Notes: a model not told the origin generated them from the sequence alone. DNA of 64,000 bases from Ruminococcaceae bacterium UBA4871 (GCA_002399445.1 DHDR01000032.1:32917-96916); one strand, 5' to 3'; shown: positions 26,204 through 35,082, counted from the stretch's first letter. Numbers and translations are program-made.

Positions 26204-26230
26204 TTAGCACTTAAACACATAGAGTGCTAA
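26204..26230. promoter_or_regulatory. CIRCE operator (HrcA site) overlapping the hsp20 promoter
   Basis: TTAGCACTT, nine bases, GAGTGCTAA matches the CIRCE consensus TTAGCACTC-N9-GAGTGCTAA with one difference. A TATAAT at 26235-26240, with TTAAAC inside the CIRCE as -35, places the operator on the promoter. This predicts HrcA repression and heat induction. Confidence 0.9.
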
Positions 26231-26338
26231 AGTTTATAATTTGTTAAAATATTATACAAATGTTCTTCATAAACAATGCCTATTATAAGAATTGTCAAAG
26301 GGAAAGAATCCCAAAGACAAAAATAAAAATTCACAGTG

Positions 26339-26359
26339 CCTCCCGCTGAAGCGGGTAGG
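26339..26359 (+). promoter_or_regulatory. Hairpin in the hsp20 leader just upstream of the ribosome site
   Basis: CCT-CCCGC pairs with GCGGG-T-AGG around a TGAA loop. The same CCTCC (26339-26343) is also a perfect complement of the ribosome site GGAGG (26368-26372), so two alternative pairings exist. Confidence 0.5.
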
Positions 26360-26380
26360 TAAAAAATGGAGGTTTTCATC

Positions 26381-26809
26381 ATGTTTGACTTAATTCCTTT
26401 TGAACATCACAATGCTGGGCTGTTTGATTTCTTCAATCATATGAATGACGACTTCTTTAACTCCGTTGAAAATGACTTTTCCCCCTGCCGCACTGATATT
26501 CGCGATGAAGGTGATAAATATGTGGTGGACGCGGAACTGCCGGGCTTTAAAAAAGACGAAATTCATGTCAGTATCGAAAATGACTGCATGACACTGGCTG
26601 CACAGCACAAGGATGACCGTGAAGAAAAAGACCAAAAGAGCAATTACATCCGCCGTGAGCGGAGAATGAGCAGCCTGAGCCGTTCGTTTGATATCTCTGG
26701 TATCAATGCGGATGGAATCACCGCGAAGTTTGAAAATGGCGTACTCAGTATGACCTTGCCAAAGAAAGCAGAAAATAAACCGCTGCCGAAGCAGGTCACA
26801 ATTCAATAA
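26381..26809 (+). CDS. Small heat shock protein, Hsp20/alpha-crystallin family
   Basis: A 142-residue Hsp20 holdase that keeps unfolding proteins soluble. The alpha-crystallin domain runs from ~residue 37 (CRTDIRDEGDKYVVDAELPGF) to ~130 (AKFENGVLSMTLPKK, with the conserved GVL motif). A C-terminal IXI-like tail is not obvious (it ends KQVTIQ). ATG 26381 follows TGGAGG; an earlier ATG in frame lies on the ribosome site itself. The CIRCE operator upstream ties it to the HrcA regulon. Confidence 0.95.
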   Translation: MFDLIPFEHHNAGLFDFFNHMNDDFFNSVENDFSPCRTDIRDEGDKYVVDAELPGFKKDEIHVSIENDCMTLAAQHKDDREEKDQKSNYIRRERRMSSLSRSFDISGINADGITAKFENGVLSMTLPKKAENKPLPKQVTIQ

Positions 26810-26841
26810 TTTTTTAATAACCCATGAAAATTCATAAAAGG

Positions 26842-26884
26842 AAAAGGCTGCTGCAAATTTTATTTTGCAGCAGCCTTTTGTTTT
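26842..26884. terminator. Bidirectional terminator between hsp20 and the YfhO-like gene
   Basis: AAAAGGCTGCTGCAAA pairs with TTTGCAGCAGCCTTTT around an A/T loop, with A and T runs on both sides. Confidence 0.88.
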
Positions 26885-26952
26885 GGGAAATGCAGTTTAT
26901 GAGCAAAAGAACGATTGCTTGTAACAGAGCAATGGTTTTCCATGCTGTTTTT

Positions 26953-29358
26953 CTATTTTTTTGGCAGGCTGGGAAACTTTTTTCTGCGCCAGCGGCCAGT
27001 GGTATCCGTCGCATACAAATAACCGCCCAGCAATGCAAAACTGACGCAGGTGACCGCTATGCCGGCTTTCAAACCGGGTGTGCGATATTGAAACCGGATA
27101 GTCGCTTTGCCGGCAGGTACTTGAACGGCCATGAACCCAACGTTGACCTTTAAAATTTTTGCTGGCGTACCGTTAACAGCAGCACTCCAGCCGCTTTCCC
27201 ACGGAACACTGAAAAACAGAAGCCGCTTTTTGCTGGATTCTGCGGTAGCAGTAAATCCTTTTGTGTCAGTCGTAAAAGAGGTGCAAGCGGTCGCTGCACG
27301 TTCTTTGCAGTCATTGAAGTAGCTTTCTTCCGAAAAATCCTGTGAGTCGATTTCCTCGCAGTGTGTGAGTGTGGTTTTTGCAGCGGACAGGTCCTTGTCT
27401 TCCACGACCAGTGCTTTCAGCAAGGCGAGGCTGCGGTCAGCTTCCGGAAGCGTATTGTATTCGGTGCGGCTGATATATTGGTCATAACTAAATCCCATGG
27501 GGATAAAATATTCATTCTGATAAATTTTGCTGCCATTTTGTTCCCCAAAGTAGGTCCATCCGGGCATGCGTGTTTTGGATGTGCCGGGATCAACAAAATC
27601 CTGTCCATGGTTGATTGGATCAAAAAGCCATTGACAGCTCAAAAGTCCGCGGATTGCATAAACATCGACGCTGGGGCGGCTGCCGACATCTCTGGTAACG
27701 CCAATCGTTGGGTAAAATTCCATAATAGAGCCGGGTACAATGCTGTGAAAAGCCTGAATTGTCGGACGTTTCCAGAACATAGGAAGATTGTCCATGCCGT
27801 CATAGACATCAATGCGGCAGAATTGTCTGCCGTCGCTGGGTAAGTGAATATCAGCACCATTATTCAGTGCATAAGGGATAATTTCACGGTGCGTGTTGTC
27901 ACTTTGTGTCTTGCCGGTAGTAATATAAAACAGGCTGTAAACAACTGCGATTACGGCAACACCACCGGTCGCCATACGCAGGAACAGCTTTTTATGGTAC
28001 CGGTAATATTTGAATATAATAATCAGCAAAAGCAGACTGACCAATGCGATTGCCACATAAGCCCAAAAACGAGTCGGATACTTTTCAAGGCCGTAAAAGA
28101 CAGTCTGCTTGCCGCTGGCACTGTCCGTTGTAATCGTTGGCATCAAACCAATTGACAGGCCAATGATCAGTGTAATTGCCAGTGTCCAGCGGATTGCGCG
28201 TCCCCAGTCTACATCTTCCCGCTGCAGGCAGGCAACGGTTGCTAAGCTCATCATCAAAGTAAGCATGTAGTACCAACGGGCATAGTAAGAGGCATTGAAA
28301 AGCTGGAAAGCACTGTTCAGAATGGGTACCAGTGCCATGGTAAACAAAATCGTCAGCAGAGTCTTATACCAATGTTTGCTGCGGGACTGCAAAGTGGCGA
28401 TAACGCCGCTCATACTAAATAATGGAAGCCATGCCCCCAGAGAAGCCCACTGACTGTTGCTGTCCGGCGTAAAATTAGCACGGGCGGGCAGGTCCGGCGG
28501 AAAGAAGAAACAACTCAAAATATGGATATAACGCTGATTGCTGTCATAAAGCAGTGCGTTCCATCCGTTGCTTGGATTGTTAATGCGGTTATTCTGTGTA
28601 ATGGCATACAATGTGGGCAGCAATAGGACAAAAGAGCAAGCCACGCCAAGTATTGCTTCTATCCAGAGCAGACCGAAGTCTTTTTTGCTGATTTTCATGT
28701 ATTCCGAGTCATGGGAGAAGAAATGCACCAGCCAGTAGAGAATGACAAATACAACTTGTCCCACAAAGAAGTAATAGTTGACGGTGCAGCAAATGAATGT
28801 ACACAGCGCAAATGCACCGCGTCGCCGATGATACATATATTCATCCATTGCCCACAGGAACAGCGGAAAGAAAATAATGGCTTCGTGGAAATGGTTGAAG
28901 AAGATATTATAGACGGAAAAACCTGAAAAAGCATACAGCATGCCGCCCAAAACGGCCAAATCTCCGTTACGGCAGTAACGGCGCAGATAGATGGTGCCGG
29001 TCATGCAGGCACAACCGAATTTTAGGATATACAGCGGGCCCATCAAATAGGGCACCGCTGCGCTGGGGAACGGGATAGTCAGCCAGAAAAAAGGGCTGCC
29101 CAAAAGGTAAAAGGAATAGGATCCCACAAAATTAGCGCCAAGATCCGTCGTCCAGCTCCAGCGCCAGTTTCCACTGCGGATTGCATCGTGGCACATTTGG
29201 TAAAATGGGACTTGCTGAACATTGAAATCTCCATAAAAGAGAAAATACCCTTTATCATAAATTATAAAAGGAATGAAAATAACTGCTGCAGTGGCCATTC
29301 CTAGCAATAGCGCCCGTAGGATATCGTTCCGCTTTTCAGGCATCTGTAACCGTTCCAA
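26953..29358 (-). CDS. YfhO-like polytopic membrane protein (putative GT-C glycosyltransferase)
   Basis: An 801-residue protein with a dozen or more hydrophobic segments, an N-terminal loop containing YGDFNVQQVPFYQ, and a C-terminal extracytoplasmic domain ending with a last helix (ITCVSFALLGGYLY). This layout and the DFNVQ motif fit the YfhO family, GT-C-fold proteins that add sugars, for example to lipoteichoic acid in Bacillus and Listeria; here the substrate is unknown. The TTG start at 29358 is backed by GGAGGTGA at the right spacing; an ATG five codons later is the alternative. Confidence 0.8.
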   Translation of the reverse strand: MERLQMPEKRNDILRALLLGMATAAVIFIPFIIYDKGYFLFYGDFNVQQVPFYQMCHDAIRSGNWRWSWTTDLGANFVGSYSFYLLGSPFFWLTIPFPSAAVPYLMGPLYILKFGCACMTGTIYLRRYCRNGDLAVLGGMLYAFSGFSVYNIFFNHFHEAIIFFPLFLWAMDEYMYHRRRGAFALCTFICCTVNYYFFVGQVVFVILYWLVHFFSHDSEYMKISKKDFGLLWIEAILGVACSFVLLLPTLYAITQNNRINNPSNGWNALLYDSNQRYIHILSCFFFPPDLPARANFTPDSNSQWASLGAWLPLFSMSGVIATLQSRSKHWYKTLLTILFTMALVPILNSAFQLFNASYYARWYYMLTLMMSLATVACLQREDVDWGRAIRWTLAITLIIGLSIGLMPTITTDSASGKQTVFYGLEKYPTRFWAYVAIALVSLLLLIIIFKYYRYHKKLFLRMATGGVAVIAVVYSLFYITTGKTQSDNTHREIIPYALNNGADIHLPSDGRQFCRIDVYDGMDNLPMFWKRPTIQAFHSIVPGSIMEFYPTIGVTRDVGSRPSVDVYAIRGLLSCQWLFDPINHGQDFVDPGTSKTRMPGWTYFGEQNGSKIYQNEYFIPMGFSYDQYISRTEYNTLPEADRSLALLKALVVEDKDLSAAKTTLTHCEEIDSQDFSEESYFNDCKERAATACTSFTTDTKGFTATAESSKKRLLFFSVPWESGWSAAVNGTPAKILKVNVGFMAVQVPAGKATIRFQYRTPGLKAGIAVTCVSFALLGGYLYATDTTGRWRRKKFPSLPKK

Positions 29359-29384
29359 GGCCTCACCTCCAGTATATGTCCCTT

Positions 29385-29412
29385 ATTATAGCACATCCAT
29401 GGTTTGGCACAA
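29385..29412 (-). promoter_or_regulatory. Promoter of the YfhO-like gene
   Basis: On the minus strand TTGTGC, 16-base spacer, TGC-TATAAT (29385-29390), an extended -10. Confidence 0.6.
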
Positions 29413-29616
29413 TGCAGTTTTGACGAACAGATGCAACTTTTTAAGGCACTCAGAAAGGCAGTCCGATTTTTAAATGATATTGTGCAAATTGTGGGAATCT
29501 CAATTTCCTAAAAAATTTTTTAAAATCATGTAATTCTTTCTCTAAACTGCCCATCATGAAAAAGAAACAGACCGCCTTTTTTCTCAAATTACACAGGAAA
29601 TGACAAATATTGTCTG

Positions 29617-29655
29617 TCTAAAGAAGAAAATTTACTTTTAATTTTCTTCTTTAGA
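29617..29655. promoter_or_regulatory. 16-bp perfect inverted repeat abutting the LCP gene's -10
   Basis: TCTAAAGAAGAAAATT (29617-29632) and its exact complement (29640-29655) are separated by 7 bases; a TATAAT follows at 29657-29662. Because the palindrome lies upstream of the likely start point, it looks like an operator rather than an RNA hairpin. Nothing else is recognisable in the 380-base gap 29359-29738. Confidence 0.6.
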
Positions 29656-29738
29656 ATATAATGTATCTGCTTTTTGGGTATACTATTATGAATAAGGTGT
29701 AAAAACTGTCAGAAAACCAATTATGAAGGGCTGATGTT

Positions 29739-31061
29739 GTGAAAAAGAGAAAGCAGCCTCCTTTGGCAAGGAAATATATTATTCGCAATGTCCTGATTTT
29801 GGTGCTAAGTATCTTGGTATTGGTGGCAGGTTCCGGCTGTATTTATGTGGACAGTTTAATTGGACACGGAAATTTTGTGGACGGTTCAGAGGGAACCAGC
29901 ATGCCAATTACGCCCAGCACAATAGATTCCGGAACGACATTTAATTCCGCAGGTGCCAATCAAATCAATGGTATGCTAAAGGACGAAGCCATTACCAACA
30001 TCTTGGTGTTGGGAATTGATGATTATCAGAAAGATGATCCCATTGGGCGGTCAGACAGCATGATGATTATCAGCTTGGATAATCGTCATAAAAAGCTGAA
30101 ATTGACTTCTTTTATGCGTGACATCTACTTGGCTATTCCCGATCATGGTTCCAATAAAATCAATGCTGCTTATCATTTTGGTGCCTATGATGCCGTGAAA
30201 GATGGAAAAGCGAAGGCCGGTGACTTAGTCAGTGTAAATGCAGGCGCGCAGCTCTGCATCAAAACAGTGGAACTCAACTTTGGCATGAATATTGACCGAT
30301 ATGTTGTAGTAAAAAATTCAGCTTTTGATGATGTAATTGGCATTTTGGGTGGCGTGGATGTCAATCTGACAGCAAAAGAAGCTGCACTGATCAACAAAAA
30401 TTCCGGTGCAGGAGCTACCTTGGAACTCAAAAACGGCGTGCAGCATTTGGATGGTGCACAGGCACATTATTATGGCCGCATCCGGCAGGAAGGTTTCGAC
30501 CAATATGGGAACAATATCACCGTTCCCAATGTGTATGGACATTATGGCGACAGAGGCCGTGCAGAGCGGCAGCGTGCGGTGGTTACGTCTCTGGTAGATA
30601 AATTTAAGGTGAGCAATCTGGCCACGATCTCTAAACTGGCTTCCGGTATTCTGCCGAAAGTGATCACCAATTTTACGCGAAATGAAATTTACAGTTTACT
30701 TCCGCAGTCCCTGACGATGATGAATTATCCCATCAAACAAAATCAAATACCAGCAGAGGGCAATTACACCACACCAAACATTGACATTGGCGGTACACCA
30801 GCTTCGGTTATGCAGATTACGGATAATCAAAAAGTAGTGAAAGATGCACTGACATTTATTTATGAAGGGGATAAACCCGATGTTTCCCATATTGGCTTGG
30901 CTGTTAGCAGCCGTGCTGGCACCAGTTCCAATGGAAACATCAATTCTATCGATTCTAATTCTGTTTCTTCTGACGCATCCTCTGAATATCAAACAGATAC
31001 AGATACAACAGGTACAGGTGATTCCAATGTGAATTCTACTGAAAATGATTCTGGGAACTAA
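29739..31061 (+). CDS. LCP (LytR-CpsA-Psr) family cell-wall polymer ligase
   Basis: LCP proteins attach teichoic acids or other polymers from lipid carriers onto peptidoglycan. The 440 residues show a short basic N-terminus, one transmembrane helix (VLILVLSILVLVAGSGCIY), then the LCP domain: NILVLGIDDY, GRSDSMMIISLDNRHKKLKLTSF, MRDIYLAIPDHGSNKINAAYHFG, and the RAERQRAVV arginine region. A Ser/Asn/Asp-rich tail of ~50 residues ends the protein outside the membrane. GTG 29739 follows AGGG. Single gene. Confidence 0.92.
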   Translation: MKKRKQPPLARKYIIRNVLILVLSILVLVAGSGCIYVDSLIGHGNFVDGSEGTSMPITPSTIDSGTTFNSAGANQINGMLKDEAITNILVLGIDDYQKDDPIGRSDSMMIISLDNRHKKLKLTSFMRDIYLAIPDHGSNKINAAYHFGAYDAVKDGKAKAGDLVSVNAGAQLCIKTVELNFGMNIDRYVVVKNSAFDDVIGILGGVDVNLTAKEAALINKNSGAGATLELKNGVQHLDGAQAHYYGRIRQEGFDQYGNNITVPNVYGHYGDRGRAERQRAVVTSLVDKFKVSNLATISKLASGILPKVITNFTRNEIYSLLPQSLTMMNYPIKQNQIPAEGNYTTPNIDIGGTPASVMQITDNQKVVKDALTFIYEGDKPDVSHIGLAVSSRAGTSSNGNINSIDSNSVSSDASSEYQTDTDTTGTGDSNVNSTENDSGN

Positions 31062-31076
31062 TCATACAGTTCTAGT

Positions 31077-31115
31077 TGCTGCAGGGTGGTGAACCAACCG
31101 CTCTGCAGCATTTTT
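31077..31115 (+). terminator. Terminator of the LCP gene
   Basis: TGCTGCAG (31077-31084) pairs with CTGCAGCA (31103-31110), with GGT-GG/CC-ACC inside, then TTTTT. Confidence 0.85.
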
Positions 31116-31194
31116 ATGTGATCATGTAAATAAAGGGAGATTTTTCGTTTTCGGTGATTTTCGATTTATATTGGAGAAAAGGAAGTGTATCTTT

Positions 31195-32475
31195 ATGACA
31201 GAAACACCGCTCTATACGGCACTGCAAAAGCACCGAGCCAAACAAATGGCGCCGTTTCATACGCCAGGGCATAAATGTGCGCCGGGTGCTCTGCCGGAAG
31301 ATTTGCTGAAGTTAGATTATACAGAGCTGCCGGATACGGACAGCCTTTTTGAAGCATCCGGACCGATTCGTAAAGCAGAACAGGCTGCTGCTGCCCTTTT
31401 TGGTGCTAAACGGACCCTTTTTTCTGCAGGCGGCTGTTCCCTGTGTATTCAGGCAATGCTGCGGCTGGCTTGTCCAACCGGCGGGACGGTGCTGTGTGCT
31501 CGGAATGCGCACCGGACTGCTGTGAATGCAATGGCTTTGCTGGGACTCCGCCCGCTTTGGGCAATGCCTAAAGATATACTAAATGTACTAAAAAATAATA
31601 CAAATAGTATAAATGCGTGTTATGTAACCAGTCCGGACTATTATGGCAGACTGCTGGATATTCCGGCACTGTCAGAGTCGTGCCGGAAGCGTCATATTCC
31701 GCTGCTGGTTGACAATGCTCATGGTGCGCATCTGGCATTCACTCATCCGGACTTGCATCCCCTGCATCTGGGTGCAAGCATGACTGCGGACAGTGCCCAC
31801 AAGACCATGAATGTGCTGACTGGCGGTGCATGGCTGCAGATTGGTGAGGCAGACTATGTAAAAGACGCAAAAGCAGCAATGCGCCTGTTCGGCTCGACTA
31901 GTCCGTCTTATCCGATTATGGCAAGTTTAGACCTCGCTCGTGCCTTTGCACAAGAGCATGCAGAAGCATTTGTCCGCGTGCAGGAACAGGTTCTGCGTCT
32001 GTCCAAAACAGCAAAGGAACACGGAGTTACCAATGTCAGTGATGATCCGACTCGTCTTTCCCTGCGGACTTCCGACATTGGTTTAAGCGGCGCGGAAGCA
32101 GCGGAAATTTTCCGAAAAAATGGTGTGGAACCGGAAATGGCGGATGGCGGATTTGTTGTGCTGATCTGTACACCTTGGAATACGGAAGAGGATTATGCCC
32201 GTGCTCGAAAAGCAATTTCGGCGCTTCCAGTCAGCAGGCCGCTCCCCACAGCTCATGAACTTCCCGGGCTGCCGCCCGTGCGTGTTCCGCTGCGGCAAGC
32301 CGTATTTGCACCGTCCCATGCAGTCCCGCTGCGGCAGGCAGTCGGCTGCATTGCTGCAGAAGCGGCTTGTCCATGTCCACCAGGAATTCCGGTGGTTATG
32401 CCGGGGGAAGAAGTGACGGGAGAAGCGGCCAGATTCCTTGCCGGGTATGGTTTTTTTTCTTTGCATGTGTTATAA
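31195..32475 (+). CDS. Orn/Lys/Arg decarboxylase-family PLP protein (YaaO-like)
   Basis: A 426-residue fold-I PLP enzyme of the major amino acid decarboxylase family: APFHTPGHK near the N-terminus, LLVDNAHGAHL with the PLP-contacting Asp, and DSAHKTMNVLTGGAWL with the Schiff-base lysine. It is somewhat shorter than YaaO/SpeA (~480). It opens a YaaO-DarA-HolB-YaaT run as in Bacillus, so it is orthologous by position. Actual substrate (Arg, Lys or Orn) is unknown. ATG 31195 follows AAAGGAAG; a TTG eight codons earlier is less likely. Confidence 0.85.
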   Translation: MTETPLYTALQKHRAKQMAPFHTPGHKCAPGALPEDLLKLDYTELPDTDSLFEASGPIRKAEQAAAALFGAKRTLFSAGGCSLCIQAMLRLACPTGGTVLCARNAHRTAVNAMALLGLRPLWAMPKDILNVLKNNTNSINACYVTSPDYYGRLLDIPALSESCRKRHIPLLVDNAHGAHLAFTHPDLHPLHLGASMTADSAHKTMNVLTGGAWLQIGEADYVKDAKAAMRLFGSTSPSYPIMASLDLARAFAQEHAEAFVRVQEQVLRLSKTAKEHGVTNVSDDPTRLSLRTSDIGLSGAEAAEIFRKNGVEPEMADGGFVVLICTPWNTEEDYARARKAISALPVSRPLPTAHELPGLPPVRVPLRQAVFAPSHAVPLRQAVGCIAAEAACPCPPGIPVVMPGEEVTGEAARFLAGYGFFSLHVL

Positions 32476-32531
32476 TGCAGACAAGAATCCAGAATAATTC
32501 CAGCCGGAAGTTTGCTGGTTTTTTCGGCTGG
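32471..32531 (+). promoter_or_regulatory. Promoter and attenuator-like leader of darA-holB-yaaT
   Basis: An extended -10 TGTTATAAT (TATAAT 32471-32476) overlaps the yaaO stop. A terminator CCAGC (32500-32504)/GCTGG (32514-32518)+T6 follows. A competing pairing CCAGCCG (32500-32506)/CGGCTGG (32525-32531) would break it. Two mutually exclusive hairpins suggest attenuation or simple 3'-end formation for yaaO. Confidence 0.45.
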
Positions 32532-32581
32532 ATGGTGCATACTTTCCCATGAAGCGGAAAACAGGCAGGAGGAATCTCTGT

Positions 32582-32905
32582 ATGAAACTGGTATTTGCAA
32601 TTGTAGGAAATGATGATGCTCCATTGGTGAATAGCAGTCTGACCAAAGCGGGTTTTCAAGTCACCAAACTGGCCACGACAGGTGGTTTCTTGAGAGCAGG
32701 TAATACAACTTTTATTATTGGAACAGACGATGAAAAAGTCGATCAGGTTTTGAATCTTCTGCGAAAGCAGTGCAGCCGCCGCACACAGATGATACCCAAT
32801 ACGGCAACAATGGACGGCGCGATGTATTCTTCTTATCCAATCGAAGTGACTGTCGGCGGTGCGACGGTGTTTGTGCTGAATGTTGACCGTTTTGAGAAAC
32901 TATGA
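32582..32905 (+). CDS. darA: Cyclic di-AMP receptor DarA/PstA (YaaQ)
   Basis: A 107-residue PII-like protein of the DUF970/YaaQ family, known to bind cyclic di-AMP as a trimer. MKLVFAIVGNDDAPLVNSSL, TKLATTGGFLRAGNTTFIIG and the C-terminal VGGATVFVLNVDRFEKL are characteristic. ATG 32582 follows AGGAGG. It overlaps holB by ATGA, so the two are translationally coupled. Its partner proteins are not evident from the context. Confidence 0.93.
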   Translation: MKLVFAIVGNDDAPLVNSSLTKAGFQVTKLATTGGFLRAGNTTFIIGTDDEKVDQVLNLLRKQCSRRTQMIPNTATMDGAMYSSYPIEVTVGGATVFVLNVDRFEKL

Positions 32906-33765
32906 AATTGCAGATACCAGAGACAATGTGTCCGCCCTCCGCGCGGGCAGCACTGCTTTCTGCCTATGATACGGAAAGAATCCCACACGCGCTGATTTTG
33001 GAGGGCGCAGCAGAGCAGACATTGATGCTGGCGAAATGGCTGGCACAGGCGGCGGTTTGTACTTCCCCGGAAAAGCGCCCATGCGGGAACTGCTCCGGCT
33101 GCATAAAAGCAAAAGCAGGCAGCCACCCGGATATTACACTGGCGGGCGGCGGAGAAACAAGCCGCTCTTTTCACAAGGAAGAGATTGAAGAACTGCGCCG
33201 GAATGTTTATGTGCGGCCAAACGAAGCAGCGTGCAGAGTCTTTGTGCTGGAAAATGCGCAGAATTTGTCTCAGCAGGCACAAAATGCCCTGCTGAAAGTT
33301 TTGGAGGAGCCGCCGGCTTCCGTCCAGTTTTTGTTGACCTGCAACCGTTCCTCCTCTTTGCTGCCCACCGTGCGCAGCCGTGCACAGATTTACAGATTAG
33401 ATACTACGCAGCTTCCACAGGATGATGGCCTCACCTCTCAAATTGCACAGGCTTTGTGTAATCCAAAGGAGAGTGCCTTGTTATATTTGACAGCACCGTT
33501 AACAAAAGACCGTGTTCGGTTACGGACAGAATTAGACAAACTAATCTTAATTTTCCGGGATGCGTTAATGTTTCGCTACGGCGGAACACCTATCTCTGGG
33601 GAAGAAGACGCAGTGCGGATGTTGGTACAGACACTTACGCGTACGCAGCTTTACCAAATCACACAAACTGTACGGAAAATGCGGAGTTATGTAGAGCGTA
33701 ATGTTAATATGACACTTTTGGTAACGGATTTGTGTGCAAAACTGCGCAGCGAGGCTGGCAGATGA
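32902..33765 (+). CDS. holB: DNA polymerase III delta' subunit
   Basis: The 287-residue clamp-loader subunit. IPHALILEG, the zinc-binding CGNCSGC (first Cys of the set lies earlier, in AAVCTSPEKRPC), RVFVLENAQNLSQQAQNALLKVLEEPP and the SRAQ equivalent of the SRC motif (PTVRSRAQIYRL) are visible. Walker A is degenerate (EGAAEQT), as is normal for delta', which does not hydrolyse ATP. It lies in the conserved darA-holB-yaaT order. Confidence 0.93.
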   Translation: MKLQIPETMCPPSARAALLSAYDTERIPHALILEGAAEQTLMLAKWLAQAAVCTSPEKRPCGNCSGCIKAKAGSHPDITLAGGGETSRSFHKEEIEELRRNVYVRPNEAACRVFVLENAQNLSQQAQNALLKVLEEPPASVQFLLTCNRSSSLLPTVRSRAQIYRLDTTQLPQDDGLTSQIAQALCNPKESALLYLTAPLTKDRVRLRTELDKLILIFRDALMFRYGGTPISGEEDAVRMLVQTLTRTQLYQITQTVRKMRSYVERNVNMTLLVTDLCAKLRSEAGR

Positions 33766-33802
33766 CTTTTCAGGAGAATTTTGTCTCTATAAAGGAGGTA
33801 TT

Positions 33803-34717
33803 ATGGCAGTCGTAATCGGAGTCCGTTTCAAAAATCTGGGGAAAATTTATTATTTTGACCCAGAGGGACAGAAAATAAAACCCACTGATCACGTGATTGT
33901 GGAAACAGTTCGCGGAGTTGAGTGCGGAGAGGTTGCTATGCCAAACCGTGAAATTGCAGATGACCATATTTTGCAGCCGCTGAAGCCGGTTATCCGAGTT
34001 GCAACAGAAGAGGATATGAACAAGCTGGCAGATAATCATCGCAAAGAAATAGACGCGTTTGCAATTTGTCAGAAAAAGATTGCCGCTCATAAACTGGAAA
34101 TGAAGTTAGTGGATGTCGAATATACGTTTGATAACTGTAAAATCCTGTTTTATTTCACAGCAGACGGCCGGGTTGACTTCCGCGAACTGGTAAAAGATTT
34201 GGCCAGTGTGTTTCGCACCCGCATTGAACTGCGGCAAATTGGTGTGCGTGATGAGGCAAAAATGTTAGGCGGGCTTGGTCTGTGCGGTCGGCCCTTTTGC
34301 TGCAGCCAGTTTTTATCCGGTTTCCAGCCGGTATCCATTAAAATGGCAAAAGAACAAGGCCTTTCTCTCAATCCGGTTAAAATTTCCGGAACTTGCGGCA
34401 GGCTGATGTGTTGTCTGAAATATGAGCAGGAAGCCTATCAGGACCTGCAGCGGAATACACCAGCACAGGGGTCTTATGTGAGTACACCGGAGGGTAAGGG
34501 CACCGTTGTCGGAGTAAGCCTTTTGACAGGGGTGCTGCAGATCCATTTGGACAGTTCATCTCAGGATGCTGCCCCTATCAATTACAAAGTAAGCCAAGTG
34601 AAAGTGCTGCATGGTCCTGCTGCACGGGGGCGGCAGAAAATTCGGGATCGGAAACCGAAAACCGACGCCGAAAATTCAGAAAAATCGCCGGGTAATATTC
34701 GGAACAATCCTAATTGA
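33803..34717 (+). CDS. yaaT: PSP1-domain protein YaaT (Y-complex subunit)
   Basis: A 304-residue PSP1-family protein. In Bacillus, YaaT with YlbF and YmcA forms an Fe-S complex that modulates RNase Y and affects sporulation and competence. ADGRVDFRELVKDLASVFRTRIELRQIGVRDEAK-type sequence is the PSP1 core. Cysteines in GLCGRPFCCSQF and CGRLMCCLKYE fit the reported [4Fe-4S] ligands. ATG 33803 follows AAAGGAGG. The ~40-residue basic tail (RGRQKIRDRKPK) looks disordered. The start lies 38 bases after the holB stop. Confidence 0.93.
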   Translation: MAVVIGVRFKNLGKIYYFDPEGQKIKPTDHVIVETVRGVECGEVAMPNREIADDHILQPLKPVIRVATEEDMNKLADNHRKEIDAFAICQKKIAAHKLEMKLVDVEYTFDNCKILFYFTADGRVDFRELVKDLASVFRTRIELRQIGVRDEAKMLGGLGLCGRPFCCSQFLSGFQPVSIKMAKEQGLSLNPVKISGTCGRLMCCLKYEQEAYQDLQRNTPAQGSYVSTPEGKGTVVGVSLLTGVLQIHLDSSSQDAAPINYKVSQVKVLHGPAARGRQKIRDRKPKTDAENSEKSPGNIRNNPN

Positions 34718-34751
34718 AATCATGGAAAATGTAGCTTATAGGAATTTATCC

Positions 34752-34779
34752 TTGCAATTCATATAAAGTATGATAAAAT
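34752..34779 (+). promoter_or_regulatory. Promoter of the ferredoxin gene
   Basis: TTGCAA (34752-34757), 16-base spacer, TAAAAT (34774-34779). Confidence 0.65.
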
Positions 34780-34811
34780 AATAACGGAATATTAAAATGG
34801 AGGTGTGTCAA

Positions 34812-34982
34812 ATGGCATACAAAATTGGGGACGAGTGCATTTCCTGTGGTGCATGTGCTTCTGAATGTCCTGTAAATGCAATTTCTGAGGGCGACGGCAA
34901 ATACGAAATCAATCCTGATACCTGTATTTCCTGTGGTTCCTGCGCGGGCGTTTGCCCTGTTGGTGCTCCAAAAGAAGAGTAA
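34812..34982 (+). CDS. 2[4Fe-4S] ferredoxin
   Basis: A 56-residue clostridial-type ferredoxin with two CxxCxxCxxxCP sets: CISCGACASECP and CISCGSCAGVCP. It is a soluble low-potential electron carrier for fermentation and radical enzymes. ATG 34812 follows GGAGGTG. It has its own promoter and a terminator, and interrupts the yaaT-methyltransferase order. Confidence 0.96.
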   Translation: MAYKIGDECISCGACASECPVNAISEGDGKYEINPDTCISCGSCAGVCPVGAPKEE

Positions 34983-34997
34983 TCTCTTTGAAAATGA

Positions 34998-35030
34998 AAA
35001 GCGGTGTGCCGTTGACACATCGCTTTTTTC
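34998..35030 (+). terminator. Terminator of the ferredoxin gene
   Basis: AAAGCGGTGTG pairs with CACATCGCTTT (one G-U), then TTTT. Confidence 0.85.
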
Positions 35031-35082
35031 TTATAAAAGTTTAACTTCGTACCGTAAAATTTTTTAAAGGAGCGCTTTACCC

